From CADEED01 sp964444835 (lineage in GTDB: Bacteria; Pseudomonadota; Gammaproteobacteria; Steroidobacterales; Steroidobacteraceae): a DNA stretch of 64,000 nt. Shown here one piece after another: positions 27,290-36,192 of the stretch; position 1 is the first letter of the stretch, and every line of letters starts with the position of its first letter. The DNA lies in assembly GCA_964444835.1 (NCBI GenBank), contig CAYUIT010000002.1:124001-188000 (forward strand), read 5' to 3'. Both the position numbers and the translations under genes were made by a program. The notes beneath the pieces are model-generated. The model saw only the letters and a program-made list of their open reading frames with translations. It did no database searches and was not told the origin of the DNA.

Positions 27290-28459
27290 ATGGCGCAATC
27301 ATCAGTCCACGCCATTGCAGACGAGGTGGCTCGAACGTCGCCGTATGCGCGGCCGTGGCATTTCGTTACGGCCGTCACCGTACCGGTGTGGGCATTCCTA
27401 ACCATTTCTCGTGTCGCGACATTCAACCTGCTCACCGCCGGCTACCCGGATATCATCATTGCGCCGCCGCACTTGCGTGCACTGCAGCACCTGTTGCTGT
27501 TGCCATTGCTGTTAGTGTTCTACCGCGCCGCCGTCGCGATTGGCTGGCCCGCGCGCCAGCGCCTGCGCGCCGCCGCGCTACAGGTGGCGCTCGCGTTGGC
27601 GTTTGCACTCGCAGCACGGCCCATCCTCGTCACCGTCGTTGCGATCAGTCGCAATGACCCGTCGCTCTACGCTGAGTTGTTCCACTCGGTGCACGGCACC
27701 CGATTCTCATTCGACATGTGGGCCTCGAGCGCGCTCGACTTTTTCATGCTGTATTGCTTCGGCTTGCTCGTGATATTTGGCGTGCACGCGTATCGGAGCT
27801 TGCGCGATCAACAACTGCAGCTCGCGCGCTTGGAAGAGGCCTGGAGCCGAGCGCGGTTGCAAAGCCTGCGGATGCAGCTCAACCCGCACTTTTTATTCAA
27901 CGCGCTGAATACGGCCGTGTCGCTCGTGCGCAGCGCTCCCGAACGCGCTGAAGAAACGCTGATTCGGGTCGCCGATCTGTTGCGCGTGGCATTGCGGGAT
28001 GGGGCGCGTGACTTCACCACGGTGGCGCGCGAAGTGGAGCTCGCGCGCGGCTACCTCGAGGTGCAATGCACCCGCATGGCGGATCGTCTGCAATACACGA
28101 TTCACCTCGATCCGGATGCGGCGGCGCTATCGATTCCGAGCCTGCTGCTGCAGCCGCTCGTGGAGAACGCCGTACTGCACGCATCCGCTGCTGACTTGGA
28201 TGCCATCCAAGTCGACGTACATGTGGGACGGATCGGGCAAAACATCGAGATCTTGATTTCGAACACCGCGCCGCTCGGCAAACTGCAGTTCGATAAGCCC
28301 AATGGTATCGGCCTGCGAAATACGCGCGAGCGGCTAACAACGATCTATGGAGCCGCGTACAGCTTCGAGATTCTGCCGATCGGCACCACCCGCGTTGAAG
28401 CGCGCTTGATGATTCCCGCGCGGCAGTCGAACGGCAGTGCGTTAAGGCGGGTGGCATGA
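27290..28459 (+). CDS. LytS/AlgZ-type sensor histidine kinase
   Basis: 389 residues from ATG 27290, preceded by GGAGG and GGAAG; a TTG further upstream keeps the frame open but adds a poor N-terminus. Four or five hydrophobic helices (about 25-175) form a membrane domain with no recognised sensor module. Then comes the His_kinase region with QLNPHFLFNALNTAVSLV (phospho-acceptor His) and an ATPase with LLLQPLVENAVLHA (N box) and NGIGLRNTRERL (G box). It overlaps the LytTR regulator by 4 bases, so they form one two-component system. The signal is unknown. Confidence 0.88.
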   Translation: MAQSSVHAIADEVARTSPYARPWHFVTAVTVPVWAFLTISRVATFNLLTAGYPDIIIAPPHLRALQHLLLLPLLLVFYRAAVAIGWPARQRLRAAALQVALALAFALAARPILVTVVAISRNDPSLYAELFHSVHGTRFSFDMWASSALDFFMLYCFGLLVIFGVHAYRSLRDQQLQLARLEEAWSRARLQSLRMQLNPHFLFNALNTAVSLVRSAPERAEETLIRVADLLRVALRDGARDFTTVAREVELARGYLEVQCTRMADRLQYTIHLDPDAAALSIPSLLLQPLVENAVLHASAADLDAIQVDVHVGRIGQNIEILISNTAPLGKLQFDKPNGIGLRNTRERLTTIYGAAYSFEILPIGTTRVEARLMIPARQSNGSALRRVA

Positions 28460-29226
28460 GCATTCGAACGATGATTGTCGATGACGAACCGCACGCGCGC
28501 GAGCGTTTGCGCGAGTTGTGTACGCACGAGCAAGACGTCGCAGTCGTGGGCGAGGCTGCCCATGCTGTCGACGCTTTGCGGCAACTCGAACGTCTGCGCC
28601 CGTCGCTGCTGCTGCTCGATGTTCAGTTACGCGGCACCAATGGCTTGTCGATTCTGCGCGAGTTGGATGGCACGCGTCCGCTGATCATCATCGTCAGCGC
28701 CTACGAGCAGTACGCGCTCGAAGCCTTCGATGTCGCCGCCGTGGACTACCTCGTCAAGCCATGCGCACGCGAGCGCTTCCGACTGGCCATGACGCGCGTA
28801 CGTACCCGAATTGCCGAGAGTCAAAGCGAGAATCTCGCAACCCGCATCGCCGATACGCTACGCGCGACTGGCACCGTCGCCAGCGAGCCTCGTGCCAAGC
28901 GGATCGTCGTTGAACACGATGGGCGCATGGTATTCGTCTCGCAAGACGACATTCACAGCGTGACGGCCGATCGCAACTACGTCACGCTCCATTGCGGGCA
29001 GCAGGCCTACTCATTGCGCTGGACCATGACGCAAGCGCAAGCCGCGCTCGATCCACAGCGATTCTTGCGCGTGCATCGCTCGGTCATCATCAACTGCGAG
29101 CGCGTCAAGGAGATGACTCGCTGGTTCCATGGCGAGTATGTCATCGTGCTCACGAACGATCAGCAATTCACGTCGGGCCGCAGCTTCAGCGCTGCGCTGC
29201 GAGCGCGCATCAAGAACACGCTGTAG
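28456..29226 (+). CDS. LytTR-family response regulator
   Basis: 256 residues. Receiver domain with the acidic pair MIVDDEPHARERL, phospho-acceptor Asp in LLLLDVQLRG, IVSAYEQYALEAF and VDYLVKPC. The C-terminal LytTR DNA-binding domain includes IHSVTADRNYVTLH, FLRVHRSVIINCERV and the ending RSFSAALRARIKN. It is the partner of the kinase immediately upstream. Such regulators bind paired short repeats upstream of target promoters and often control surface polysaccharide, pili or virulence traits; the targets here are unknown. Confidence 0.92.
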   Translation: MSIRTMIVDDEPHARERLRELCTHEQDVAVVGEAAHAVDALRQLERLRPSLLLLDVQLRGTNGLSILRELDGTRPLIIIVSAYEQYALEAFDVAAVDYLVKPCARERFRLAMTRVRTRIAESQSENLATRIADTLRATGTVASEPRAKRIVVEHDGRMVFVSQDDIHSVTADRNYVTLHCGQQAYSLRWTMTQAQAALDPQRFLRVHRSVIINCERVKEMTRWFHGEYVIVLTNDQQFTSGRSFSAALRARIKNTL

Positions 29227-29237
29227 CGGCGCGCTGC

Positions 29238-30329
29238 TTACACGTTGAACAGGAAGTGCATCACGTCGCCCTCGCGGACGACGTACTCCTTACCCTCACG
29301 CTGCATCTTGCCCGCAGCCTTGGCGCCCTGCTCACCCTGGTAGGCGATGAAATCGTCGAACGCAATCACCTCGGCGCGAATGAAGCCATGCTCGAAGTCG
29401 GTATGGATCACGCCCGCCGCTTGCGGTGCCGTATCGCCGCGCTTGATTGTCCAGGCGCGCACTTCCTTCACGCCCGCCGTGAAGTAGGTCTGCAGACCTA
29501 ACAACTTATAGCCCGCCCGAATCACGCGGTTGAGCCCAGGCTCGTCGAGCTTGAGCTCTTTCAGAAAGTCGTCGCGATCCGCCTCTTCAAGTTGCGAAAT
29601 CTCCGCTTCGATGGCGGCGCACACGGGCACGACCATCGCGCCTTCCTGTGAGGCCCGCGCTCGCAACGCATCGAGGAACGGATTGTTCTCGAAGCCCTCT
29701 TCCGTGACGTTGGCAACATACATCACCGGCTTGTCGGTCAGCAGATGCAGCTCGCGAATGTCCTTCTTTTCGTCGGCCGTCAGTGTCATCGCATGCACGG
29801 GCTTACCGGCATCGAGTTGCGCCCGGACTCGCTCGTAGATCGCGCGCTTGCGAATCGCATCTTTGTCGCCGCCTTTCGCCGCCTTCGCTTGGCGCTCGGC
29901 AGCCTTCTCCGCGATGTTGAGATCGGCGAGCACCAACTCCGTGTTGATGATGTCGACATCGGCGAGCGGATCGATGCGGCCTGCGACGTGCACGATGTCG
30001 TCGTTCTCGAAACAGCGGACCACATGCGCAATCGCATCGACTTCGCGAATGTGGGACAGAAATGCATTGCCCTTACCCTTGCCTTCGGAGGCGCCCTCGA
30101 CAAGACCAGCAATATCGACGAACTCGATCATCGCGGGAACGACGCGCTCAGGCTGCACGATCGCGGCCAGTTGGTCGAGCCGCGGGTCAGGCACGGGCAC
30201 GATGCCGACGTTGGGATCGATCGTGCAGAACGGATAGTTTTCGGCAGCAATCTGCGCGCGCGTCAGCGCATTGAACAAAGTCGACTTGCCGACATTGGGC
30301 AAGCCGACGATTCCGCATTTGATTCCCAT
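29238..30329 (-). CDS. ychF: Redox-regulated ribosome-binding ATPase/GTPase YchF
   Basis: 363 residues, standard length. P-loop IVGLPNVGKSTLFNALT at the N-terminus, the characteristic ENYPFCTIDPNVG, FVDIAGLVEGASEGKGKGN, a coiled region, and the C-terminal TGS domain (QTYFTAGVKEVRAWTI, HTDFEHGFIRAEVIAFDDF, YVVREGDVMHFLFNV). It is an Obg-related protein that binds ribosomes and prefers ATP. It sits 3 bases downstream of pth, in the conserved pth-ychF order. Confidence 0.97.
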   Translation of the reverse strand: MGIKCGIVGLPNVGKSTLFNALTRAQIAAENYPFCTIDPNVGIVPVPDPRLDQLAAIVQPERVVPAMIEFVDIAGLVEGASEGKGKGNAFLSHIREVDAIAHVVRCFENDDIVHVAGRIDPLADVDIINTELVLADLNIAEKAAERQAKAAKGGDKDAIRKRAIYERVRAQLDAGKPVHAMTLTADEKKDIRELHLLTDKPVMYVANVTEEGFENNPFLDALRARASQEGAMVVPVCAAIEAEISQLEEADRDDFLKELKLDEPGLNRVIRAGYKLLGLQTYFTAGVKEVRAWTIKRGDTAPQAAGVIHTDFEHGFIRAEVIAFDDFIAYQGEQGAKAAGKMQREGKEYVVREGDVMHFLFNV

Positions 30330-30332
30330 GGA

Positions 30333-30923
30333 CTACTTCTCCGCCGCCGGCGGTGCCGGACGAGCATGTAACTTTTGCATCGCTTTCTGCGCACCATCGC
30401 GCAGCATCTGCTCGATCGCATCCGCACCGGCTGCGATCGTGTCATCGATCAGACGTTGTTCGTCGGCCGAGGCGCGCGTCAACACAAAATCGACGACTTG
30501 GGTCTTCACACCCGGATGGCCCACACCGACGCGCAAGCGCCAGAATTGATCGCCTTGGGCTGCGATGATGTCGCGCAAACCGTTGTGACCGCCGTGACCG
30601 CCCGCATCCTTCAGCCGCACGACACCCGCAGGCAAATCGATCTCATCGTGCGCGACTAACATCTCGCGCGGCGTCAGTTTGTAGAACTGCAGCACGGAAG
30701 ATACGGGCCCACCACTACGGTTCATGAAGCTCATCGGCTTGAGCAGCCATAGCTCCTGAGTGCCGAGCCGGATACGCGCAAGTTCGCCTTGATGCTTACC
30801 CTCGGCGCGAAACGTGCCGCCGTGGCGGCGCGCGAGCTCATCGACCAACCAAAAGCCCGCGTTGTGCCGCGTGCGCGCGTACTCCGGCCCGGGATTTCCG
30901 AGTCCGACAACGAGCTTGAGCAC
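30333..30923 (-). CDS. pth: Peptidyl-tRNA hydrolase
   Basis: 196 residues. It releases peptides from prematurely dropped peptidyl-tRNAs in the cytoplasm. Motifs: VVGLGNPGPEYARTRHNAGF with the catalytic His, PMSFMNRSGGPV, VAHDEIDLPAGVVRLK with the catalytic Asp, and GGHGGHNGLRDI. It lies between rplY and ychF, the order seen in pseudomonads. A strong hairpin lies in the 121-base leader upstream. Confidence 0.97.
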   Translation of the reverse strand: MLKLVVGLGNPGPEYARTRHNAGFWLVDELARRHGGTFRAEGKHQGELARIRLGTQELWLLKPMSFMNRSGGPVSSVLQFYKLTPREMLVAHDEIDLPAGVVRLKDAGGHGGHNGLRDIIAAQGDQFWRLRVGVGHPGVKTQVVDFVLTRASADEQRLIDDTIAAGADAIEQMLRDGAQKAMQKLHARPAPPAAEK

Positions 30924-30958
30924 TGGTGGTCCCCCAAGACTAACGGTGTTGCGTCAGC

Positions 30959-30985
30959 CGGCAGCGCGGAATGTCCGCGCTGCCG
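30959..30985. repeat. Perfect 12-bp GC-rich hairpin between rplY and pth
   Basis: CGGCAGCGCGGA (30959-30970), 3-base loop ATG, TCCGCGCTGCCG (30974-30985), with every position paired. It lies in the 121-base gap between the rplY stop and the pth start. No T-run follows on the minus strand, so it is more likely an mRNA-stabilising, processing or attenuating structure, or a dispersed palindromic element, than a strong terminator. Confidence 0.6.
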
Positions 30986-31044
30986 ACCGAAACGCAAGCC
31001 CAGCACGCGACGCGGGGTGACGAGCGCCGCCCCACGAGATCGCG

Positions 31045-31761
31045 TTACTTCTTCGCAGCTTCCTTCTTCGCGGGAGCCGCGGCTGCCTTGGCATCGCCCG
31101 CTTTGGCAGCGTCCGCCGCCGGCGCAGCAGCGCCTTCGGCCGGGGCCGCAGCCGTCGCAGCCGCTTCGGCAGTCGGTTCTGGCTCCTCGGCACGCGGCGC
31201 GTGGATCGACACGACCACTGCGTTGCCCTTCGCGAGCGCAGGAACCGTAACGCCCTTCGGCAGCGGAATGTCCGCGAGGTACTTCGACTCGTTCAAGCTC
31301 ATCGCCGAGAGATCGAGTTCGAGGAACTCCGGCAGATCCGCCGGCAAGCACGACACTTCGACGTCGGCAATGCGATGCGCGAGTACGCCGCCCTGCGTCT
31401 TGACGCCTGGCGCCACCGCTTCGCCCTTGAAGTGGATCGGCAAGCGAATGCGGATCTTCTCGCTCTCCGTCACGCGCTGCAGATCGACGTGCACGATCGC
31501 GTTGCGCGCGGGGTGCATCTGCAGATCCTTGACGATCGCCGCTTGGGTTTGATCGCCGACCTTCAGATTGATGATCGACGAATAGAATTTCTCGTTCTCG
31601 ACGAGCGTCATCAGCTTCTGATGGTCGAGAGCAAGGCTGCGCGGATCACGATGACCGCCGTAGAGAATGGCCGGAACTTTTCCTTCGATACGCAGGCGGC
31701 GGCTCGCACCCTTGCCCTGAGTATCGCGGAACTCGGCACCGAGTTCGAACGAAATACGCAT
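31045..31761 (-). CDS. rplY: 50S ribosomal protein L25 (long form, Ctc/TL5 type)
   Basis: 238 residues. N-terminal 5S-rRNA-binding L25 domain (LRIEGKVPAILYGG, ALDHQKLMTLVENEKF, HVDLQRVTESEKI), then the C-terminal TL5 domain (LPADLPEFLELDLSAM, LADIPLPKGVTVP) and an Ala/Glu/Lys-rich tail of about 45 residues. Start taken at ATG 31761, supported by TTGGAG upstream; the frame continues 9 codons further. It is in the conserved prs-rplY-pth order. Confidence 0.95.
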   Translation of the reverse strand: MRISFELGAEFRDTQGKGASRRLRIEGKVPAILYGGHRDPRSLALDHQKLMTLVENEKFYSSIINLKVGDQTQAAIVKDLQMHPARNAIVHVDLQRVTESEKIRIRLPIHFKGEAVAPGVKTQGGVLAHRIADVEVSCLPADLPEFLELDLSAMSLNESKYLADIPLPKGVTVPALAKGNAVVVSIHAPRAEEPEPTAEAAATAAAPAEGAAAPAADAAKAGDAKAAAAPAKKEAAKK

Positions 31762-31858
31762 GTTGTTGACTCCAATTGACACTAACAAAACGAGCGCCGC
31801 GACCAGCGCTCGTCACCTATGAGCCGCACTCGCCGTGAGGCGCGCGCGGCTCCCAAAC

Positions 31859-32815
31859 TCAATCGATATACAAGCTACTGACCGATTCCTCATCGCGGAT
31901 GCGACGAATGGTCTCAGCTAGCAAGGCCGCCACCGACAATTGCCGGATACGGCCACAATTCTTCGCGGCAGTCGACAACGGAATCGTGTCCGTGACGACC
32001 AGCTCGTCGAGCGCCGACTTCGAGATCTTCTCGATCGCATTACCCGACAAGATCGCGTGCGTGATGTATGACACCACGCGCGTTGCGCCTTCGTCCTTCA
32101 GTGCCTGCGCGGCAGCACACAACGTGCCCGCCGTATCGACCATGTCGTCGACGAGCACGCAGGTCTTGCCCGCGACCTCGCCGATGATATTCATCACCTT
32201 CGACTCGTTCGGCCGCGGCCGTCGCTTATCGATGATGGCGAGATCGGCATCGTCGAGCCGTTTCGCGAGCGCCCGCGCCCGCACCACGCCGCCGACATCC
32301 GGCGAGACCACGATCATTTTGTCGTAGCGCTGCTTCCACGCATCGCCTAACAACACCGGCGACGCATACACGTTGTCTACCGGAATGTCGAAAAAGCCCT
32401 GAATCTGGTCCGCGTGCAGATCGATCGTCAGCAAGCGATCGACACCAGCACTTTGGACCATGTTGGCGACCAGCTTCGCCGTAATCGCCGAGCGCGTCGC
32501 CCGCGGCCGACGGTCTTGGCGCGAGTAGCCAAAATATGGCACCACCGCCGTAATCCGCGCAGCCGACGCGCGCCGACAGGCATCGACCATCACCAACAAC
32601 TCCATCAGGTTGTCGTTGGCGGGCGGACAAGTCGGTTGCACGATGAACACATCGCGACCGCGCACGTTTTCCATCAACTCGACGTTGACTTCACCGTCCG
32701 AAAAGCGCCCCACGTAGGCGCGCCCGAGTGGCGTCATCAGATGCCGAGCGATGTCCTGCGCGAGCGCCGGATTGGCATTGCCGGCGAACAGCGCCAGTGT
32801 TTCCGAATCGACCAC
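31859..32815 (-). CDS. prs: Ribose-phosphate pyrophosphokinase
   Basis: 318 residues from the GTG at 32815, preceded by AGGGGG at good spacing; this gives an N-terminus (LALFAGNANPALAQDIA) matching known Prs proteins. An upstream ATG at 32872 would add 19 residues running toward the tRNA and is unlikely. Motifs: VGRFSDGEVNVEL, TIDLHADQIQGFFD, the PRPP loop VLVDDMVDTAGTLC and RRPRPNESKV. It makes PRPP from ribose 5-phosphate and ATP for purine, pyrimidine, His and Trp synthesis. Confidence 0.97.
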   Translation of the reverse strand: MVDSETLALFAGNANPALAQDIARHLMTPLGRAYVGRFSDGEVNVELMENVRGRDVFIVQPTCPPANDNLMELLVMVDACRRASAARITAVVPYFGYSRQDRRPRATRSAITAKLVANMVQSAGVDRLLTIDLHADQIQGFFDIPVDNVYASPVLLGDAWKQRYDKMIVVSPDVGGVVRARALAKRLDDADLAIIDKRRPRPNESKVMNIIGEVAGKTCVLVDDMVDTAGTLCAAAQALKDEGATRVVSYITHAILSGNAIEKISKSALDELVVTDTIPLSTAAKNCGRIRQLSVAALLAETIRRIRDEESVSSLYID

Positions 32816-32881
32816 GCCGCCCCCTGGACCGCTAGCAACCCGAGACTCTCGACAAACCGCGCTATCTAGCAACTAACTAGA

Positions 32882-32956
32882 TGGCTGGGGTGGAAGGATT
32901 CGAACCTCCGAATGGCGGGATCAAAACCCGCTGCCTTACCACTTGGCGACACCCCA
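32882..32956 (-). tRNA. tRNA-Gln (anticodon UUG)
   Basis: 75 bases with encoded CCA. Acceptor TGGGGTG/CACCCCA, D arm with GTGGTAAGG, anticodon stem GCGGG/CCCGC around TTTTGAT, T arm GGAGG TTCGAAT CCTTC, discriminator G as usual for tRNA-Gln. The 5' part overlaps the last 21 bases of ispE on the same strand, so the tRNA is probably cut out of the ispE transcript or has a promoter inside ispE. tRNA-Gln is conserved between prs and ispE in many relatives. Confidence 0.97.
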
Positions 32957-33805
32957 ACGGTGCATGTGAATTAATAGCGGCGACTCTGCGAGCCCGCGCG
33001 CTACGAAACTCTGCCATTCATCCGGCACGCGCGCGGCGACGCGTTCTGCATCGGCCGCCGATTTGAAACTCGCAAACACGCAAGCGCCGGTCCCGGTGAG
33101 TCGCGCCGGGGCAAACCGGGCAAGCCAATCGAGTGCTTCAGCCACTTGCGGATAGCGCGCGCGAACCACAGGTTCGCAATCGTTTCGCCCACCGGAATCG
33201 AAAAAGCCGCGTATTGTTGTTATCGGCGAATTCCTTGTCAATTCAGGTGCCTGGAAGATTTCGCGAGTCGGGACGGAAATCCCGGGGTGGACCAGGACAA
33301 ACCAGGCCTCCGGCAGCGAAATCGGGGCCAAACGCTCGCCCAGGCCTTCCGCCCAGGCGGATGTGCCATGCACAAAAACCGGCACGTCAGCCCCCAATTT
33401 GAGGCCAATGGCCGCCAATTCGTCCGTTGACAGCCCCAGACGCCATAGCTGGTTGAGGCCGACCAGCGTCGTGGCAGCATCGGAGCTGCCGCCGCCCAGA
33501 CCGCCGCCCATCGGAATTCGCTTCTGCACCTCGATTCGGGCACCCAGTTGGGTTCCAGACGCTTGGCGTAAGGCCTGAGCGGCTCGGACGGTCAAATCTT
33601 GATCACTTGGCACGCCCTCAGGACCCTGGGGCCGTTCAATTGCACCGGACTCGAGCACCGTGAGATGCACCGTGTCGCACAGGTCGATGAGCTGAAACAC
33701 GGTCTGCAACTCGTGATAGCCGTCCGGTCGCCGGCCGACGATATGCAGCATCAGGTTCAACTTTGCCGGCGCAGGCCAAGCGGTCGTCGCACTCGACCCG
33801 TTCAT
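32936..33805 (-). CDS. ispE: 4-diphosphocytidyl-2-C-methyl-D-erythritol kinase
   Basis: 289 residues, GHMP kinase of the MEP isoprenoid pathway. Motifs: PAPAKLNLMLHIVGRRPDGY, the ATP loop PMGGGLGGGSSDAAT, and LTGTGACVFASF near the C-terminus. Start at ATG 33805 overlaps the lolB stop (ATGA); an ATG nine bases upstream is possible. The TAA stop (32936-32938) lies inside the D-loop of tRNA-Gln, so the last seven codons are encoded by the tRNA gene. RNase P cleavage of a shared transcript would remove the stop codon from the mRNA. Confidence 0.95.
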   Translation of the reverse strand: MNGSSATTAWPAPAKLNLMLHIVGRRPDGYHELQTVFQLIDLCDTVHLTVLESGAIERPQGPEGVPSDQDLTVRAAQALRQASGTQLGARIEVQKRIPMGGGLGGGSSDAATTLVGLNQLWRLGLSTDELAAIGLKLGADVPVFVHGTSAWAEGLGERLAPISLPEAWFVLVHPGISVPTREIFQAPELTRNSPITTIRGFFDSGGRNDCEPVVRARYPQVAEALDWLARFAPARLTGTGACVFASFKSAADAERVAARVPDEWQSFVARGLAESPLLIHMHRWGVAKW

Positions 33806-34413
33806 TGCAACCATCGGTCCAAGATGACACGCACTCGTGCCGCTTCGCGCTGCGCCGTCAGGCGCTCGGGCAAACCCGACGCGGCGGAGTATTGCGTGAA
33901 CGTGATTTGCCAACCGTCTTGCGTGAGCGACGCGAGGCGCTCGCCGGCCAACGCATGCGCCTCGACCGGGACAGCGGGTGCCGGCACGCCTAACAACCAA
34001 TAGCGCAGCCGATCGAGCGGCAATTCGAAGCCGAGCCGACGCTCGATCTCAGCGCGCGCCGCCTCGCCGTCCAAAGCTTCACCGTTACTCGTCAACATTG
34101 CCAACGTGCCGCCATTCCACTCGAGGCGCAACCCACCAACGCCGAGCGGGCCATCGAGCGCGAGTCGGCTGTCATTGTCGGCTTGCTCGAACCGCATCGA
34201 GCCAGAGAAGCCCTGCTCACCCGCTGCGACGGCAATGCGCCCTGCGAGCGCAAACTGCGCACGGGCTTGCAGGCTCGCTTGCCGCTCCGGCCACGGCTGA
34301 TCCGCCGCAATGAGCGGCGCGCGTTCGACAACAGGTCGTGTCGCGCACGCTGTTGACAGCGCAATCGCAATGCCGAGCGCGAGCCCTGCTCGCCAGCCGT
34401 TTCGCACCGACAC
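33802..34413 (-). CDS. lolB: Outer-membrane lipoprotein receptor LolB
   Basis: 203 residues. Lipoprotein signal with Cys23 (ALSTACATR). The mature part has the LolB pattern: QFALAGRIAVAAGEQGFSGSM, RLALDGPLGVGGLRLEWNG, PLDRLRYWLLGVPAP, WQITFTQY. It accepts lipoproteins from LolA and inserts them in the outer membrane, and could serve the several lipoproteins in this window. It overlaps ispE by 4 bases and follows the TPR gene by 7 bases, so the three form an operon. Confidence 0.93.
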   Translation of the reverse strand: MSVRNGWRAGLALGIAIALSTACATRPVVERAPLIAADQPWPERQASLQARAQFALAGRIAVAAGEQGFSGSMRFEQADNDSRLALDGPLGVGGLRLEWNGGTLAMLTSNGEALDGEAARAEIERRLGFELPLDRLRYWLLGVPAPAVPVEAHALAGERLASLTQDGWQITFTQYSAASGLPERLTAQREAARVRVILDRWLQ

Positions 34414-34420
34414 CTCGCGA

Positions 34421-36145
34421 TTAGATCGACGGTGATTCCGTGGTGGGCTTGGCCGGCGGCGCGCCCGTCAGACGCTGCACCGTCGTGCGCAAGATGTCCG
34501 ACTCGGGATTGCGCGAGTATGCGCGGGTCCAGACCGCCAACGCCTCACTTCGCCGGTTCAGCACCCACAGCGTTTCGCCCAAATGGGCCGCGATCTCGCT
34601 GTCAGGGAAGATCCGATAGGCACGCTCGAGGAGCGGCAGCGCGCCCGCGGCATCGCCGCGGCGAAACTTCACCCACCCCAGGCTATCGAGATAAGCCGGA
34701 TTGTCGGGTGTGGCCTGCAGCGCTGCCTGGATGAGCTTCTCGGCTCGATCGAGCTGCACATTGTCATCAGCAAGCGAATAGCCGAGTGCGTTGAGGATCG
34801 AAGGGTCGTCGGGGCGCTCGGCTAACAACTTTTCTAATGCGCGGATGCTATCGCGCGAGCGACTGGCTTTGTCGAGCGCAAGTGCACGCTGGTAGCGCAC
34901 GGTCGGATGATTGGCGAAACGCTGCTCGGCCGCGTCGAGCATCACGATCGCCTCTTCCGGCTTGCCAGACTCCTCGAGCAGCGCCGCTTTGGCGAGCTCG
35001 ACATCGAGCGCACGTTCCCGCTCCTTCTCTGCGAGTGCGTCGAGCAGGCGAAACGCCGCGTCGCGCTCGCCTTTTTCGAGCAGTAGCTTGCCGGCACGTA
35101 CTCGCGCTGGCAAACCGGCCCCCGCACTCACGAGCCGTTGATAGCCTTCCAACGCGCCCTCTTTGTTGTTCTGCCGCTCGGCGATGATGGCCAGAAAATA
35201 GAAAGCCTCCGGCGCGACCGCGCCGGCACCTAACAAGCGGACGAACCGTTCCTGGGCCTCCTCGAGCTGCCCGTTCTGCAATGCCAAGCGAGCGAGGCGT
35301 AGTTCTGCTTCGGACTGCGCGCCGGTATCGCTCACCATGCCTTCGAGTTCGCGCCGCGCCTCATCGACGCGGTCGAGTCGCGACAAGGCGTCGACCACGG
35401 CGAATCGTGCTCGCTCCGGCGATAACGCCGCTGCCTCACGCGCAACCGCCAACGCCGGCACCGCATCGCCGAGCGACGACAGGGCCGCGGCGAGCCGGGC
35501 CCGCGCGTCACCGGATGCCGGGTCATCGTCGACCGCTCGCTGGGCGTAGCCACGCGCTGCTTGGAAATGGAACGCATCGAGCGCGAGATCGCTCGCCGCT
35601 AACAACACGTCGGCGCTCGCTGCCTTGCGGTCGAACAACGGCCGCAAGCTTGCGAACGCGCCCCACGCACTACCCGCCTCGGCGGCCGGCTCGATCAGCT
35701 CGACGATGCCCGCATCGCCCTTGGTGGCATGCACGGCCGCAAACGCGGCCTGCGCCTCCACGATGCGATCGAGCTTCAAGGCAGCCAAGCCAACGGCCTG
35801 GGCCGCCTCGGCACTCTGCGGCTCGAGTTCGCGCCAACGGCGCGCGGCGCGCAGCTCGACATCCAGGTGGTGGCATGTTGACCCAACGCTCGTTGCGCGT
35901 GTCGCAAGCGCCGCGTCCTTGCGCTTGGTGGCGATCCGCAAATAGCGCTCGGCCGCGCCGCGGCAATCGCCCTTCGACAAGGCCATCTCCGCAAGCAGTG
36001 TGTCCGTATCGGTCTTGGTTTGCTCGGACAATGCCTGGCTGGGACGGGCCAGCAAACACCCGACGGCGACCAGCAAGGCGGCGAAAACCAGCGAAGCGGT
36101 GCGGTGCTCGAACCGCAACACAGTAGCGGACGGTAGGTTTTTCAT
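34421..36145 (-). CDS. Tetratricopeptide-repeat protein (conserved lolB neighbour)
   Basis: 574 residues from ATG 36145, which gives an N-terminal signal/anchor segment (TASLVFAALLVAVGCLLA). Shine-Dalgarno is weak for all nearby starts. The rest is helical TPR repeats from about residue 45 to 560, the clearest being EDDPSILNALGYSLADDNV-like, here RPDDPSILNALGYSLADD, and TPDNPAYLDSLGWVKFRRGD. This matches the TPR protein found next to lolB in pseudomonads (PA4667-like by position and length). It is probably a periplasmic scaffold; its exact job is unknown. Confidence 0.85.
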   Translation of the reverse strand: MKNLPSATVLRFEHRTASLVFAALLVAVGCLLARPSQALSEQTKTDTDTLLAEMALSKGDCRGAAERYLRIATKRKDAALATRATSVGSTCHHLDVELRAARRWRELEPQSAEAAQAVGLAALKLDRIVEAQAAFAAVHATKGDAGIVELIEPAAEAGSAWGAFASLRPLFDRKAASADVLLAASDLALDAFHFQAARGYAQRAVDDDPASGDARARLAAALSSLGDAVPALAVAREAAALSPERARFAVVDALSRLDRVDEARRELEGMVSDTGAQSEAELRLARLALQNGQLEEAQERFVRLLGAGAVAPEAFYFLAIIAERQNNKEGALEGYQRLVSAGAGLPARVRAGKLLLEKGERDAAFRLLDALAEKERERALDVELAKAALLEESGKPEEAIVMLDAAEQRFANHPTVRYQRALALDKASRSRDSIRALEKLLAERPDDPSILNALGYSLADDNVQLDRAEKLIQAALQATPDNPAYLDSLGWVKFRRGDAAGALPLLERAYRIFPDSEIAAHLGETLWVLNRRSEALAVWTRAYSRNPESDILRTTVQRLTGAPPAKPTTESPSI

Positions 36146-36192
36146 GCTCGGAATATATCTCATGCGTCGCATTCCGACCCCGCCCGCTTACA

